This document shows positions 35,795 through 46,790 of a stretch of 64,000 nt of DNA, in pieces. Numbering within the stretch: position 1 is the first letter of the stretch; each line of letters opens with the position of its first letter. The DNA comes from Pyrocephalus nanus (taxonomy: Eukaryota > Chordata > Aves > Passeriformes > Tyrannidae). The notes under the pieces are model-generated. The model was not told the origin of the DNA, did no database searches, and saw only the letters and a list, made by a program, of their open reading frames with translations. The stretch lies in NCBI GenBank assembly GCA_038380795.1, contig CM076261.1:32637866-32701865 (forward strand). Direction: 5' to 3'. The translations under genes were made by a program, and so were the position numbers.

Positions 35795-36035
35795 TCTCTA
35801 AACTCATCTCTCTCACAAATCTCCCCAGGTTTTTTTTCACCCTTTCTTAGATATGTTTTTATAGAAGTTCCACCAGCATTGCTGATGGGCTCAGCTTTGG
35901 CTACCAGCAGGTTCTTTTGGAGCCAGGTGGAACTGTCTCTGTACAACAACACAGGGGCATCTCTCTCTTGCCACACAATCCACCTTCACAGCTACTTCCT
36001 ACTAAAAGCTTCCCACATAAACCCAAGAAAAATAT
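35795..36035 (-). mobile_element. ERV LTR fragment, family A (as at 40331)
   Basis: This is the complement of the LTR part seen at 40331-40545. Shared landmarks are 'gctgatgggctcagctttgg', 'ttggagccaggtgg', 'cacaggggca', and 'cttagatatgt', which corresponds to the 'acatattt' beyond the TATA-like region. The order is inverted, as expected for the opposite strand. Divergence is considerable and the right end ('aacccaagaaaa') has lost the terminal TGTATTGGG form. Only the 5' third of the LTR is present. A 142-codon minus-strand frame overlaps it and is not a gene. Confidence 0.7.
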
Positions 36036-39000
36036 CTATCATTCAAGTTTGAAATAATATTCTCTGACACCATGTAGCAAAAGATCTTTGGTAATACCTT
36101 GTGTCAAGAAAGGAAACATTTCACAGACAGACTTCTAGAAATGGAAACACAACTTCATTTTCTCATAAGCAACCTACATAGAGTAGGAGGAGAGTCAGCT
36201 GTTGCATTGCATCTGCAAAGTCCCTCAAGACTGAGAAGACATCAAATAACAGCAATAGAAAGAAGTATAGGATGGTAGTTCTGCCTTCATAACATCTTTA
36301 TTTATTCACTGTTTCAAAATTCAGGGGACAAAATATTCATCGGTTCTCACTCAGGTTAACTGCATAGTGCTTAAATTATATTTGCTGGAAGATGACAACT
36401 GTGAAAGGGGCTATGACTTTTGGTCTAATAGAGTGAATGGCCATATAAAACAGTGTGATTCATATAGCTGAACTTTTATGCAGAGTTAGACTTTGCTAGC
36501 TGTTAGGGCAGTAGACTGCCTGCACAGCTTTCGTTATAACTAACTGTAATAACAGCCCTCAAAAAGATATCATGCATATCTATTTTTACAGATGTGAAGG
36601 ATGATTATGAAAAATAAGTCAGAAATAGAACAACGTGTGATCATGTGGAGTGCTAAAACAACAGGGTGTTTGCTGAGATGGCTTAAATCCAACAACAATA
36701 GACAGTTTGAAGTTATTCTTAACACTATATGATGCTATTTAGCACATTTAAATATAGACGTACATTATCTTCAACATTAGGAAAGCAATACAGATTTAGA
36801 TAATGCAGAATTTACTACTTTAAAACATCTGTTCAGTGTATTACATTACTCTCATAAAGGTAGTTATAACTCCACGAAATTCTCAGACTTTTTCTAGCAC
36901 CCAAAAATCTGCCTTATCAGAAAACCAGGGCCCAGATTTCACATCATTGAAGCAAATATAAAAATGCTTATTGACTTTCAGAGCATTTGTATGAGTATTT
37001 CAGAATAGTTTTTTGAAGTTCCAGAAGTTCAACTCCTTTTTGAATGACACCAATATTAGTGTTAATGAATTTTATCTCAAAGGAAGGGGTTGTTATTATT
37101 GGATTAGCCTTGAAAAACAGGAATCTTTATGATCTCTTATAGCTGTGTGTGCCTTGGTGTTATTAATTACACTAAGTATTAATATTTTCAAAATTCAGAT
37201 TCTGTTTTGCTCTTTTGATATAAGCTTGATGATTGATTCTGGGTAGACTAAGAAGACTTTTTGTTACTGCTTATCCACAGTTCTCAGCTAAATGTCATTG
37301 CCTGAATATGATGTATTTTTATTATTCCATTAATGTATTTGGAGTAGAGGAGGGAGTCATGCTTAGAAAAACACTGAGGATTCCTTGAACGAGAGTCCAT
37401 TGGGTTTTAAAATAGACATTAATATTTCATATCTGAAGGTAGTCCTGGTGGTGAAAATAGACATTAATAATAATTCACAATACTATTTGCAATGTCAGTT
37501 CCATTTTCAGTGGTGCAGGAAGTGGAGGGAAAGGGAGAAAGAAGAGCTGTGTAACTGCATAATTTTACTTCTGTCATGCAATGCAGTAACAGTGCATGAA
37601 ATGGAATTGCCATTGCTTCCTTAATGTAATTCACCTTACCATTCACTTTTACTTCCAGTAAATCAATCTTACTATGTTACATAAAACATTATAAGTGCTA
37701 GGCTTTTTACACAAATAGAAAGGACAATGATTGTCTCAGAGAATTTACTTCCTAGGGTGTTTATTTCCACTAAAGTTAAAACAAAATTGATTTGAAGAAA
37801 TTAAAGCAGGGATAATAGAAGAAGTAAATGGAAACTTGAATACCAAGAAAAAAACAAAACAAAACAAAACAAAAACAAACAAAAAACAGACTTTGAAACT
37901 CAGTTAGCTACATGGTGAAAGAAAATAGCATAAAAGAAAGAAGTAATCTCTATGTAAAGAACAATTACGGTATTGTCACCAGTGACCTCAAATGAGACGA
38001 ATCGATTTGTATCTCAGAAGTTGTTCTAATAAGGCTGAACAGCTGTTGTGGAAGCAGTGTCCTCTATTCTAGCTTCTGCTCTGAGTAAGTGCTGTTCTGA
38101 GACTTCACTTAGTTGGTGTATTCTCCAACACTAAGTGGACAAGCATCTCCCATAGCACCTGGTTGCTTTGCAGTGTTACATGAATTTATTTTCACAAGGG
38201 AATATCACTGTCTTGCAGATAAGAAATAAACTAAAATAAGGCTGCTGGTTATAGCATCAAAAAATTGGAGCAATTGTACCATTGAGAGTGGCTGTTCTCA
38301 TGATTTAGATTCAGGAGAATCAGTTGGGAAATATACTTTGAGATGGTTACCCAAGTACCCTATACACGGAGTGAAGAGAGTGAGGTGAAAAAAAGAAGAC
38401 CAGGCACAGAGAAGATGTTGGCATCAAGTTGTACGGTAAAGCTCAGCTCTTTCTATTAGCTGTTCTCCTAATGCTCACATGGGTGTCTTGTGCTGAATTG
38501 AAGATTCCTGGAGTTTGGATTGATAGTGAAAATAGATTAAGTGCACACCTTTGTTTTCAACTCAGAGAGGAATTTTGTGAAGTGCTTAGCTTTCTTGAAA
38601 TAATAATCAGAGAAGATACCTGAATTTCTTACAACGCAGATTTCTGAGGGTAATTTGAATTGGCAGCTTAGGGACTGAGGTGGAGTCCCTTCTGTTGGGG
38701 CAGAATGAGAAAATAGTGTTTTGTGAGGCACATTTCACTCCATTTTTATGATTTAGCCTAGAAAAGATAAATAAAATTATATAAATTATAAACCTCAGGA
38801 AAGCTAGAAAAGTAAACTATCTCCCTGTAATTCTTCAGCTCTTTCTTTATGAACTGCTATTGTGCTACGAAGAGATACTACGCAATAAGCCACAAAGCAA
38901 TAACAGTTTCATTTCCCTCTTCCAAATTCTTCCCTCTTTGGCAATAGAAGTTATTTCTGAACAACAAAATCCATTCTGTGATCTTAATAACATACACTTC

Positions 39001-40258
39001 TATACCAACATAATATTATGAAAATAGCTTTCAGTTTCAGTAGGGAAAAAAATCCATCTCTGAAAATCCATCTGTTTTTTAACCCTAAAAGGAGAAACAA
39101 AATACCCACTGGTGAGTTACTGCAAATCAAATATATAGCAGTCAATTAATTAGAAATGTATTAAGGTACAAAACAAGAGTTTCTCTGTGCTGTTAAAAAA
39201 CTGAATCGAATTCACTTAATTTTCACTATAAGAACAGTAAAATAGGTTAAAAACTCTATTATGGGTGAGATTTACATTTGGAATTGATAGCCCCCCCCTT
39301 TTAATACACTAGTCATAGAGGAGCATGACAGGAGGAAAACTACTAATATTTTTGTTTTAGGGATAAGACTATCTATTTTCAGTGCAGATGAGATATATTC
39401 TTTATGCAGTCACCTTAGAACATCATTCAGAGTATAAAGTTTATGATTTTAATTTGTCAGCAGAAACACAAGCTCACAAGAAAGATTAAGAGCACATGTT
39501 AGAAGCCTCAAGTTGGCTCTATGAGTACATGTTCGCTTCCCCCACACTTAGCAGCCTCATCCAGTTTCCAAGGAAGAAGCAACTAAAAAGCTAAAACAGT
39601 TTATCTGTGATGGGACCATTTCAGTTATACTTACTTGATGCTGTATAATTCAGACCATTCATCCAAATGTGTCCTGAAATATCTGGAATATCCATCAAAA
39701 GGTCTCCTGGTATACCTATACAATTGCTGGAAACTACGTCTTTAAAGGTTACAGCACTGTCACGCAGTGCAAAAACTGCTGTGCTACGCAGTGCCAATCT
39801 AATAGAAATTCTTTGTTAATGTTAACAAACATCTGGCCATGTCATCATCTGGCTATGGAGTTATTTCAGACAATTCCAGCATATTTTGAACTAAAAAGCT
39901 TAAAAATAATCAGGCAAGCTACAGATCCATTCCAATCTATGATTTCCATAGCTCAGTCACACAACACGGTTTGAGTCTTAACTGTTGCTTAGAACAGCAT
40001 ATATTGCCCTAACAGGCTCAGAAAATAACTACCCCAGTCGCACATATAGCTACTAGCTCAGCAAACACTCAGGCCTCCAAAATCAAAAGCAATGGTTCGG
40101 TGCCTTTAAATCCTGAAACAACATTAAGCTGTAATAGTCCACAGTGTGTTTCTGTTTAAAATAGCATTAATTTTGCCTCCAGTTACAAAATTAATGTTGA
40201 AAAAAAGTAATTACAACTTTTAGGAAAGAGAATAGTCCAGCCTCTGAATCTGATCCTC
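36036..40258. other. Unique AT-rich DNA, no gene recognised
   Basis: Contains an AAAAC-type tract at 37847-37888 and a 16-bp direct repeat ('aaaatagacattaata') at 37409-37424 and 37454-37469. No coding or RNA gene was recognised. Confidence 0.6.
37847..37888. repeat. (AAAAC)n low-complexity tract
   Basis: Several AAAAC units degrade into AAAC and poly-A. It is a pentanucleotide microsatellite. Confidence 0.9.
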
Positions 40259-40306
40259 ATTTTCAGCACCGAAGCAATAATTCAATATTGCTTCGGTGCT
40301 GAAAAT
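40259..40306. repeat. Perfect 21-bp inverted repeat, 6-nt loop
   Basis: The arm 40259-40279 (beginning ATTTTCAGCACC) is exactly complementary to 40286-40306 (ending GGTGCTGAAAAT), with loop ATTCAA. Pairing stops at once on both outer sides. There is no resemblance to a known repeat. It ends 25 bp left of the LTR at 40331. It could be a fold-back mutation or, less likely, a small hairpin RNA source; a fully paired stem this short is not typical of pre-microRNA. Confidence 0.95.
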
Positions 40307-40330
40307 ATTTTCTTTGAATATATTTTCACA

Positions 40331-41025
40331 ATATTATTGGGTTTGCCTGACAAGATTTTGGTAGCCAGAGGCAGGGGTTGCAGGGGTGGCTTCTGTGAGA
40401 AGCTACTAAAAGCTTCTCCATGTCCAACAGGCAGGCCTAACGCCAGCTGGCTCTAAAACGGGCCCCACCACTGGTAAAGGCTGAGGCCATCAGCCACAGT
40501 GATAGTGCCCCTGGGACATATTTGAGTAGAGGGAAAAACAGCTGCACAACTTCAAGAAGGACCTCAAAGGGCTGGAGAGATGGGCAGAGAACTGTCTGAA
40601 ATTCAACGAAGACAAATACAGGGTCCTGAAACTGGGGAAGAATAACCCCCTGCACCAGGACAGACTGGGGGCTGACCTGCTGGAAAGCAGCTCTTCAGAG
40701 AAGGACCTGGGTGTCCTGGTGGACAAGAAGCTGTCCATGAGCCAGCAGTGTGTCCTTGTGGCCAAGAAGACCAGTTATATCCTGGGATGTATTAGGAAAA
40801 GCATTGCCAGCAGGTGGAGGAGGCAGAAATGCTCATTTTCTTATTTCATTGCTGCTTCCAGTAAATTGTTCTTATCTCAACCCATGATGTTTACTTTTTG
40901 TGTCTCCTCACCAGACCACTGCAGGGGGGAGAGAGAGGGCAAGGGGGAAGTGAGTGAGTGGTGCATAGTTTGGAAGGTTACAATGGGTACGTTAAATTTG
41001 GGAATACAATTCCTGAACCATGACA
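40331..41025 (+). mobile_element. LTR/CR1/LTR mosaic (family A head, family B end)
   Basis: Left part 40331-40545 is the 5' region of a family A LTR ('attgggtttgcctgac', 'gtggcttctgtgagaagct', 'gacatatttgag'). The middle 40548-40815 is CR1 ORF2. The right part, about 40832-41025, is a family B 3' region: 'attgctgcttccagtaaatt', 'gttcttatctcaaccca', ending 'gaaccatgaca', as in the copy at 46103-46557. All three share the plus orientation. No clear target duplication was found. The assignment of the two sides to different families rests on my memory and on copies within this window; one LTR family with a diverged end is an alternative. Confidence 0.65.
40548..40815 (+). mobile_element. CR1 ORF2 fragment inside an LTR
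   Basis: One frame reads 'FKKDLKGLERWAEN', 'LKFNEDKYRVLKLGKNN', 'EKDLGVLVDKKLSMSQQC' and 'AKKTSYILGCIRKSIASR', the palm-to-thumb part of CR1 reverse transcriptase downstream of the catalytic box. The frame is better preserved than in the CR1 at 22980. Both ends are cut: there is no upstream FADD box, and no 3' UTR or ATTCTATG tail. A tailless fragment cannot have arrived by ordinary CR1 retrotransposition alone. Confidence 0.9.
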
Positions 41026-42024
41026 CTAATAAAATAAATAAAATTCTTCATATAAAATGCTTTTTTGGGAGAGAGAGAGAGGTGCTGAAGATTTCTGCTT
41101 GTATCAGAATGAACTTGTTTTTCCAGTAGGCTGAGGGAGACAATTTTCTGTCCTACAATCAGACAGTAACCCTAATTAAGAATTAACACAGCTGTTGATC
41201 TGCTAAGACAACACAAATTAAAGGGAATGAACAACTAATGCAAACTGTCTAGTAAGTTATTAAGATTAATATTTAAATTGCATTTAAGGATTAAATGGTA
41301 ACAAAATGTACCGAAAACGTTTCAGTAAAAGACTAAACAAGCTAAACTGAATCAGCAATAAAAACAACTCAACACACCACTTGACAAAAAATCTAACATT
41401 ACATTGCTTATTTCTGCAATACACCAAAGTTAATTGGTAGAAATTATTCTGATTTCAACACGCTTGTAAACACGGAGGCCTTTGTAAACATTTGTAACCT
41501 TACAAGCAGAAAGGTTAAGGCTAATCTAGAGCACCATAATATTATTTCATAAATTGCAGAGAGTTATTTGAAAAACTGATGACCAAAAGCAGAAATGTTG
41601 AGTTTCAGTAATATATTTATATGGATTTTTTTAATAGTCAAATTTTAAAGAGACGCTTGTCATCTATTACAAGAGAAATTAAACTAAATTGTCACCACTC
41701 TCGAAGTTTCTTCGATGGTTTTCTAATTCATAACCATCCTTTAAAATGCCTTCAGTAGTCAGAGGTGTGCTCAGAACCATGTCTTGACAACTTTTAGATC
41801 TGAGCTATTCCAAGTCTGAGGTGAAGGTCTATACTAGGAATTTTTCAGAAATTCTTATATTGCCTGCCTGCCTCTAAATAAAACAATTGTTTAGCTTTTA
41901 TACCCCACGTACTATGCCAACAGCATCATGATGCCAGGTTTCCAACAAGTTGGAAAAGAAATATAAACTGCATTAAATACAATCATCCTGGAAGTTTGAC
42001 CAAACATTTTGGTGATGACATTGA
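41026..42024. other. AT-rich DNA, no gene recognised
   Basis: No coding or RNA gene was recognised. The last ~130 bp may still belong to the CR1 that follows (end of ORF1 or spacer) but are too worn to decide. Confidence 0.55.
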
Positions 42025-42332
42025 AAGCACACATGAAGTGCATGTACACCAATGCAGTAAGGGTAACAAACAGGATGAGCTGTAAGCCATTATGCAAACC
42101 AAAATCTATGATGTAGTCATCAAGTAAACAGGGTGGGATGACTCGCATGACTGGAGTGCTACAATGGGTGGCTATAAGCTCTTCAGAAGGGACAGTTGAG
42201 TAAGGAAAGGCAGTGGGGTGACTGTTCATTAGGGAGCGTTTTGACATTATAGAGCTCAAGGACAGTGATGGACTTGGCGAACTTGGAGGTTTTTTCCCAG
42301 TCTTAATAATTCTATGATTCTATGGTTCTATG
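42025..42332 (+). mobile_element. CR1 LINE with large internal deletion: endonuclease start joined to 3' tail
   Basis: The left part encodes the N-terminal portion of CR1 ORF2 endonuclease: 'KCMYTNA', 'NKQDEL', 'YDVV', then 'GWDDSHDWSATMGGYKLFRR' at 42134-42193 in one frame. The position of the catalytic Glu in the family's 'ITETWW' phrase is altered and a stop precedes it. At about 42265-42272 the sequence jumps directly to the CR1 3' UTR ('ggacttggcgaacttggagg', 'cttaataattctatg') and the three-unit ATTCTATG-type tail. Some 2 kb of ORF2 is missing. The shared 'gtgatgg'-like bases at the join suggest a microhomology deletion or a jump during reverse transcription. Confidence 0.88.
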
Positions 42333-45300
42333 CTGATGTACTAAAGCAGTAACTTATGGCCTAAAAAAAAGTGTTTGCAAAATCAGACATCATTAGCTGC
42401 TTTAGTTATAGGTCCATCTTTTGTGTGCTTTCACAGAACGAAGGGGAAGACAGAGAAAAAAAGGTAAAGGGGCATAAATGCAAAATCACAGTTTTACTTT
42501 GCTTGTATGTCTACTTATCTGCTTTCAGGGAAAGTGAGGAAAAGAAGAACAAATCATGACAGAGAAAGCAGGTGCCATTACTCTAGACTGAGAACATTGT
42601 CATTTCCACCAAAATGCTCAGTCCTGGCAATTCTTGCATAATCTAATTATCCAAATATACCACTGTATAACTTCTATTATTCTGGTGTTAAAATGTTCTG
42701 GTTTAGACTCCAAAAAATAAGGTGAATATCACAAATGACTGTGGAAATATAGATTATAATAATCATTCACTTTATAACTTACACAGTTTAAATAATTCCT
42801 GACCTCACACGGCATTTAATTTGATTAACACTATATATTTAAATGCAGTAATTCCATGATAAAGAGAAAACATTCTACTTCAATATCATAGTGAAAACTA
42901 ATTCTGTCCTCAGTATGACTTTTGACATAAAATGGCATTTTAGTAATGTCATGTCATCTATATTGCTCTACTCCCTGCTTTTTTAATTTTTCGTGTATTC
43001 AGACATGATCTAGCACCTGAATAATTGAATGTTTCACTATAGTGAAAGTAATTATATTGTCCATTATTACTAGTCTTTGATCAAAATGAAGAAAATGTAA
43101 TGTGGACATGTGCTTTTTAAATGAAAGAAGGGGAAGCCTTTGTCCTATTATGAAATTATTTACAATAAGGGAAGAAAATTTAGAAAAAAAACAAATTTTC
43201 ATCATTTATAGCACGCAAATTAGAACAAGTTGAATATAACAACAGAAAAAATAAACTACCCTCTGCCTATATCAGCATTAAAAAAAAAAAGATTTGTCTC
43301 AGCTAAATTTAATAAAGCTATCTTGGGTCCTACTAAGAATTCAGACAAAGGAGTTTTAGAGTATTGCAAAGCTTCCTGAGGGTTTATGCAGGACATTGGA
43401 CAGATTTTACACATTACTTGGAATCCCCTACTGCTAAGAACTATTCTTAAAATTCCTTCCTGCAGTTAGCTTAACAATAAATCCCGCATATCTATACAAG
43501 CTTCAGTTACGCCTTTGGATTTCACTGAATTCAAATCTAAAGTATAATTATTTCAGACATTTCTAGTATTTCCCAGAAGAGTTCTCATAGAGCTAGCTGA
43601 TTCCAAGTATATATATTTCATCACATATCTATTCTTAGCCTGAGCATTTACCATTGCTTAATAACCTTGTGGGCTTCTGTTGATCTGCAAAAATAAGCTT
43701 CAATCAGGCATGTTCCTCCCCTTGGATGCCACACACCAGACTAAGCCATAAAACAGTGTTCCATTCTTGTTGACACCTCCCAAATGAAGATAGCACAAGC
43801 TCTTATCCAGCAGATTGACCCAGTGCAGAGCCCTAAAGCTGTTAAAGATCATCCGGTTGACTAAGCTCTGAAACACAAATATTCATACAATCAATACCAA
43901 CCCCTACAGAAGTTGTAGCTAACTACATCCTTTCTCAGCTTTAAAGCGTGACTCTTATCTCACATCTTGTCCTTCAAGAGCTTGAAATGCTGTCAGGAGT
44001 ACTAGGGCAGAAGTCAAGGTTAAACTTGTGTACATGTAACAAATCTGGCCTCAAGTTCTACCTCATGCAAGAGTGTGCCTACCAATATAAACCCATCACA
44101 TGTTGTTTAATATATGTAATAGTTTCGTGTCAGATATTTCATCGCTACTTTATGCTATAGTTTGACTACCGAGACTTCCGTATTGCAGAATAGGTTAAAG
44201 AGGGCCAACAAATGAAAGTCCCTTCTGTTTCACTGTTTTTATACATACTTAGACATATGAATGTTTTCTTTCTAGGGATTAGGGAAGAAGTTCACCCAGA
44301 TGTAAGAAACTTCTTTATCAGTTTTTTAGTTCCTTTATGGTGAAATATTAAACATATTCTCACTGTTCCCTACCTGTTGTCTGGCATTAATGAATCTAAC
44401 AGTACCATGATCTTCATGCTGTTTTCAAAACAGAGACACCAATTAGATGCCTAGAGTTGACTAACAATTCCTTCTCAGATTAATGCTATAGTACTTTCAA
44501 TATATTTGTTAAAAGCAGTAAAAATCAAGTAGTTCTTTCTCTTAGCTTCAAACAAGTTCTAACAAAATTTCAGTACAAGATCTCAGCCTCATTTACTAGG
44601 GTTTCAGTATAGTGTTGAAAATCTCACTTATGACTCCTGTTCAATGCAGATTTTTTCATGAGTCAGTGACCTTTCAAGAGAACACATAATCAAATGCAAT
44701 CCTCTTTACACATAATCATCAGAAACATTGGCAAATCCCAACTTTGCAAGCCTTACACATAAAACAAAAATAACACTATTGTTTAGAAGTTTGTTTTGCC
44801 TGTAAGCATATGATTATATTCCAATCAAAGAAAAATTCTCAGTTTACAAATTCATGTAGATCAAAATTGACAAAGGATTTGCATGGACTCTTATGATGTA
44901 GGACTGCAGGATTTTGCAAGTCAGGTTCATAGGGTATGACAGTGTGGCTCATCAGGATTATGTGAAGACAACAGGCTTCCTCAGCTGCTGCAGCATCTCT
45001 TTAAAATTGACAGCCTGCATGAGTCATGAAAGCTACTGATACCATAGCCTACTTGAAAATAACTGGCAGGGTGAGTTGTTTGGGTGTTTTTCTTATGTGG
45101 AGGGCACATGTAAATATTCAGTAAAGGGGCATTGTACTACCTGAAAAAAACTTGAATTAAATTTCCTTTAACAAATGGAGAATAATGGAGAGATAGCAGC
45201 TACATCTTTAATTCTGACTCTTCTATGTTGAAAAACATGGTGTTACTGACGGTCCCTGGGTCTTGAAAGCAACCTTTAAAATCATTAGTGTGTTCTGCCT

Positions 45301-46097
45301 TGTCTGGTCACTGGTAGACTGTGCTGTAAATAAATGACTGTGTGTGCACTCCTGCTCCTTCTTTCAAGTGCATAAAACTTGGTTGATGGGATTTGGTGTA
45401 ACCTCCCTTTCCACTGAAATCTCCTTTCCATCTCAAAGCAGAATTTTAGCTCCTGTGCTCCTTTGTGTCACATGCCTTGGAGAGCTGAAGAAAAATGGAA
45501 GTGTTGAGGCAGATGCACATGTAAAGACACTGCTCCTGCAGGAAAGTGGGAAATGAGGCTACAGTATCCTTGTAACTGTAGCACCAGGCAGAGGGACCTT
45601 TCCCTTTCCTAACACTCTGTTTTCCAGTATAAATCACATACTGCATTGGATATGGCAAAATAAATAGATTTGGATTTGAATTCTTTCTCAGACATGTTGG
45701 TATGTACTTGACAGCCATACAGCTGAGTGAAACAATTTGCTAAATGAGGTAGATGGGAATATCTTACTATATTTAATATTCAGCAGAGTGCTTCCTAAAG
45801 CACAAAATAATAGCATGAAATAAACTGTGATGACATGCAAGAAATTTGTCTGCCTGCAGGCAGTTAATGCAATAAATAAACTAATTCAGTTCTTATTAAG
45901 TTCCTAAACTTACAGCAAGTTTTTAGTTAATTTAATTAATACTTAACAAATAGCCTACGGTTAGGTAAATCACATCACAGAGAAGCAGTACCAACTGGCA
46001 ATTATTAATCTATTCGCTGATGCTTACTTAACATCTTTAAAATGATTTTGGTAAAAAATATGGTAAACATGACCATCTCTTGTGGCCATTCTGATTT
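42333..46097. other. AT-rich DNA, no gene recognised
   Basis: No recognisable gene. The part at about 43680-44100 is a little more GC-rich and might be an old unclassified LTR-like repeat, but I cannot define its ends. Confidence 0.55.
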
Positions 46098-46102
46098 ATC
46101 AG

Positions 46103-46557
46103 TGTCCTGGTTTTGGCCAAGGACAGGGTTAATTTTTCACAGTAGCCATAAGGGGGCAGATCCTGGAGCAGAATTGGGGCATGTCTAGATTGTAATTCTT
46201 TGCCACACATGTCACCGCTGGAGGGTAGAAGTAAGAGACTCTCACTTCTGAGAAGGTCAGAGCTTGCTGTTGGGAAGAAAAAGGTGGTGCATGGAGGGTC
46301 CAGCACCATTTGTCCCAGGGGCCACACAGCACTAGGTCTGTCAGTGAGCATTTTCTGCAAATGAATCACCCTCTTTTTGTATTTTTTTTCTATTAGTATT
46401 GTTGCTGTAACTGATCATTTTCTTACTTCATTGCTGTTTCTAGTAAATTGTTCTTAGCTTAGGATCTCCGCCTTTTTTCTCTCTCATGGGAAGCAGCTCA
46501 TACTTTTCATTTTAGTGGGAATACTAAATTAGGGAATAGCATTCCTAAACCATAACA
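46103..46557 (+). mobile_element. Solo ERV LTR, family B, 455 bp, TSD ATCAG
   Basis: A complete LTR from TGTCCTGGTTTTGG to CCATAACA, with the 5-bp repeat ATCAG at 46098-46102 and 46558-46562. Near the 3' end an AGTAAA (46442-46447) followed by 'ttgttcttagctt' is the likely polyadenylation region, fitting the plus orientation. It serves as the reference for the interrupted copy at 6891-7617 and the 3' part at about 40832-41025. There is no internal viral sequence. Open stretches of up to 110 codons on the opposite strand are incidental. The 5-bp duplication fits an ERVL-like element. Confidence 0.93.
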
Positions 46558-46638
46558 ATCAGAAATTTTGATACAGTGGTCCTACATGAAGTCCTACATG
46601 TCCTTCTTTCAATGACATTTCTTGCTATTGGAAACTCC

Positions 46639-46782
46639 ACAGAATATTACAGAATATTCTGAGATGAAAGGGACCCACAAGGATCACTGAGTCCAACATT
46701 TAAGTGAGTGGTCCATATGGAGATCAGATGCACAACCTTAGTGTTATTAGCACCACATTCTAACCAACCCCTGAGCTAATCT
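46639..46782 (-). mobile_element. tRNA-Ile-derived SINE with CR1-like tail (TguSINE1 type), copy 2
   Basis: On the minus strand the tRNA-like head runs from about 46782 to 46709, with 'GATTAGCTCAG', 'TGGTGCTAATAACACTAAGG' over the anticodon region (AAT kept) and a mutated B box. The CR1-like tail is at 46639-46700 ('agtgatccttgtgggtccc' on the minus strand). A two-base insertion disrupts the D-arm. It lies about 80 bp right of the LTR at 46103. It is a retroposon, not a working tRNA gene. Confidence 0.87.
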
Positions 46783-46790
46783 CAGGGTAA

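Noticed and set aside
35548..35976. 142-codon minus-strand open frame
   Set aside because: It overlaps a recognisable LTR fragment and has no similarity to known proteins; such a length can arise by chance in 64 kb.
40259..40306. Canonical microRNA precursor
   Set aside because: The stem is fully paired and short, with a 6-nt loop and no lower stem. Real precursors normally have longer, imperfect stems, so it was kept only as an unexplained hairpin.
46037..46369. 110-codon minus-strand frame
   Set aside because: It lies almost entirely within the solo LTR at 46103-46557 and represents non-coding LTR sequence.
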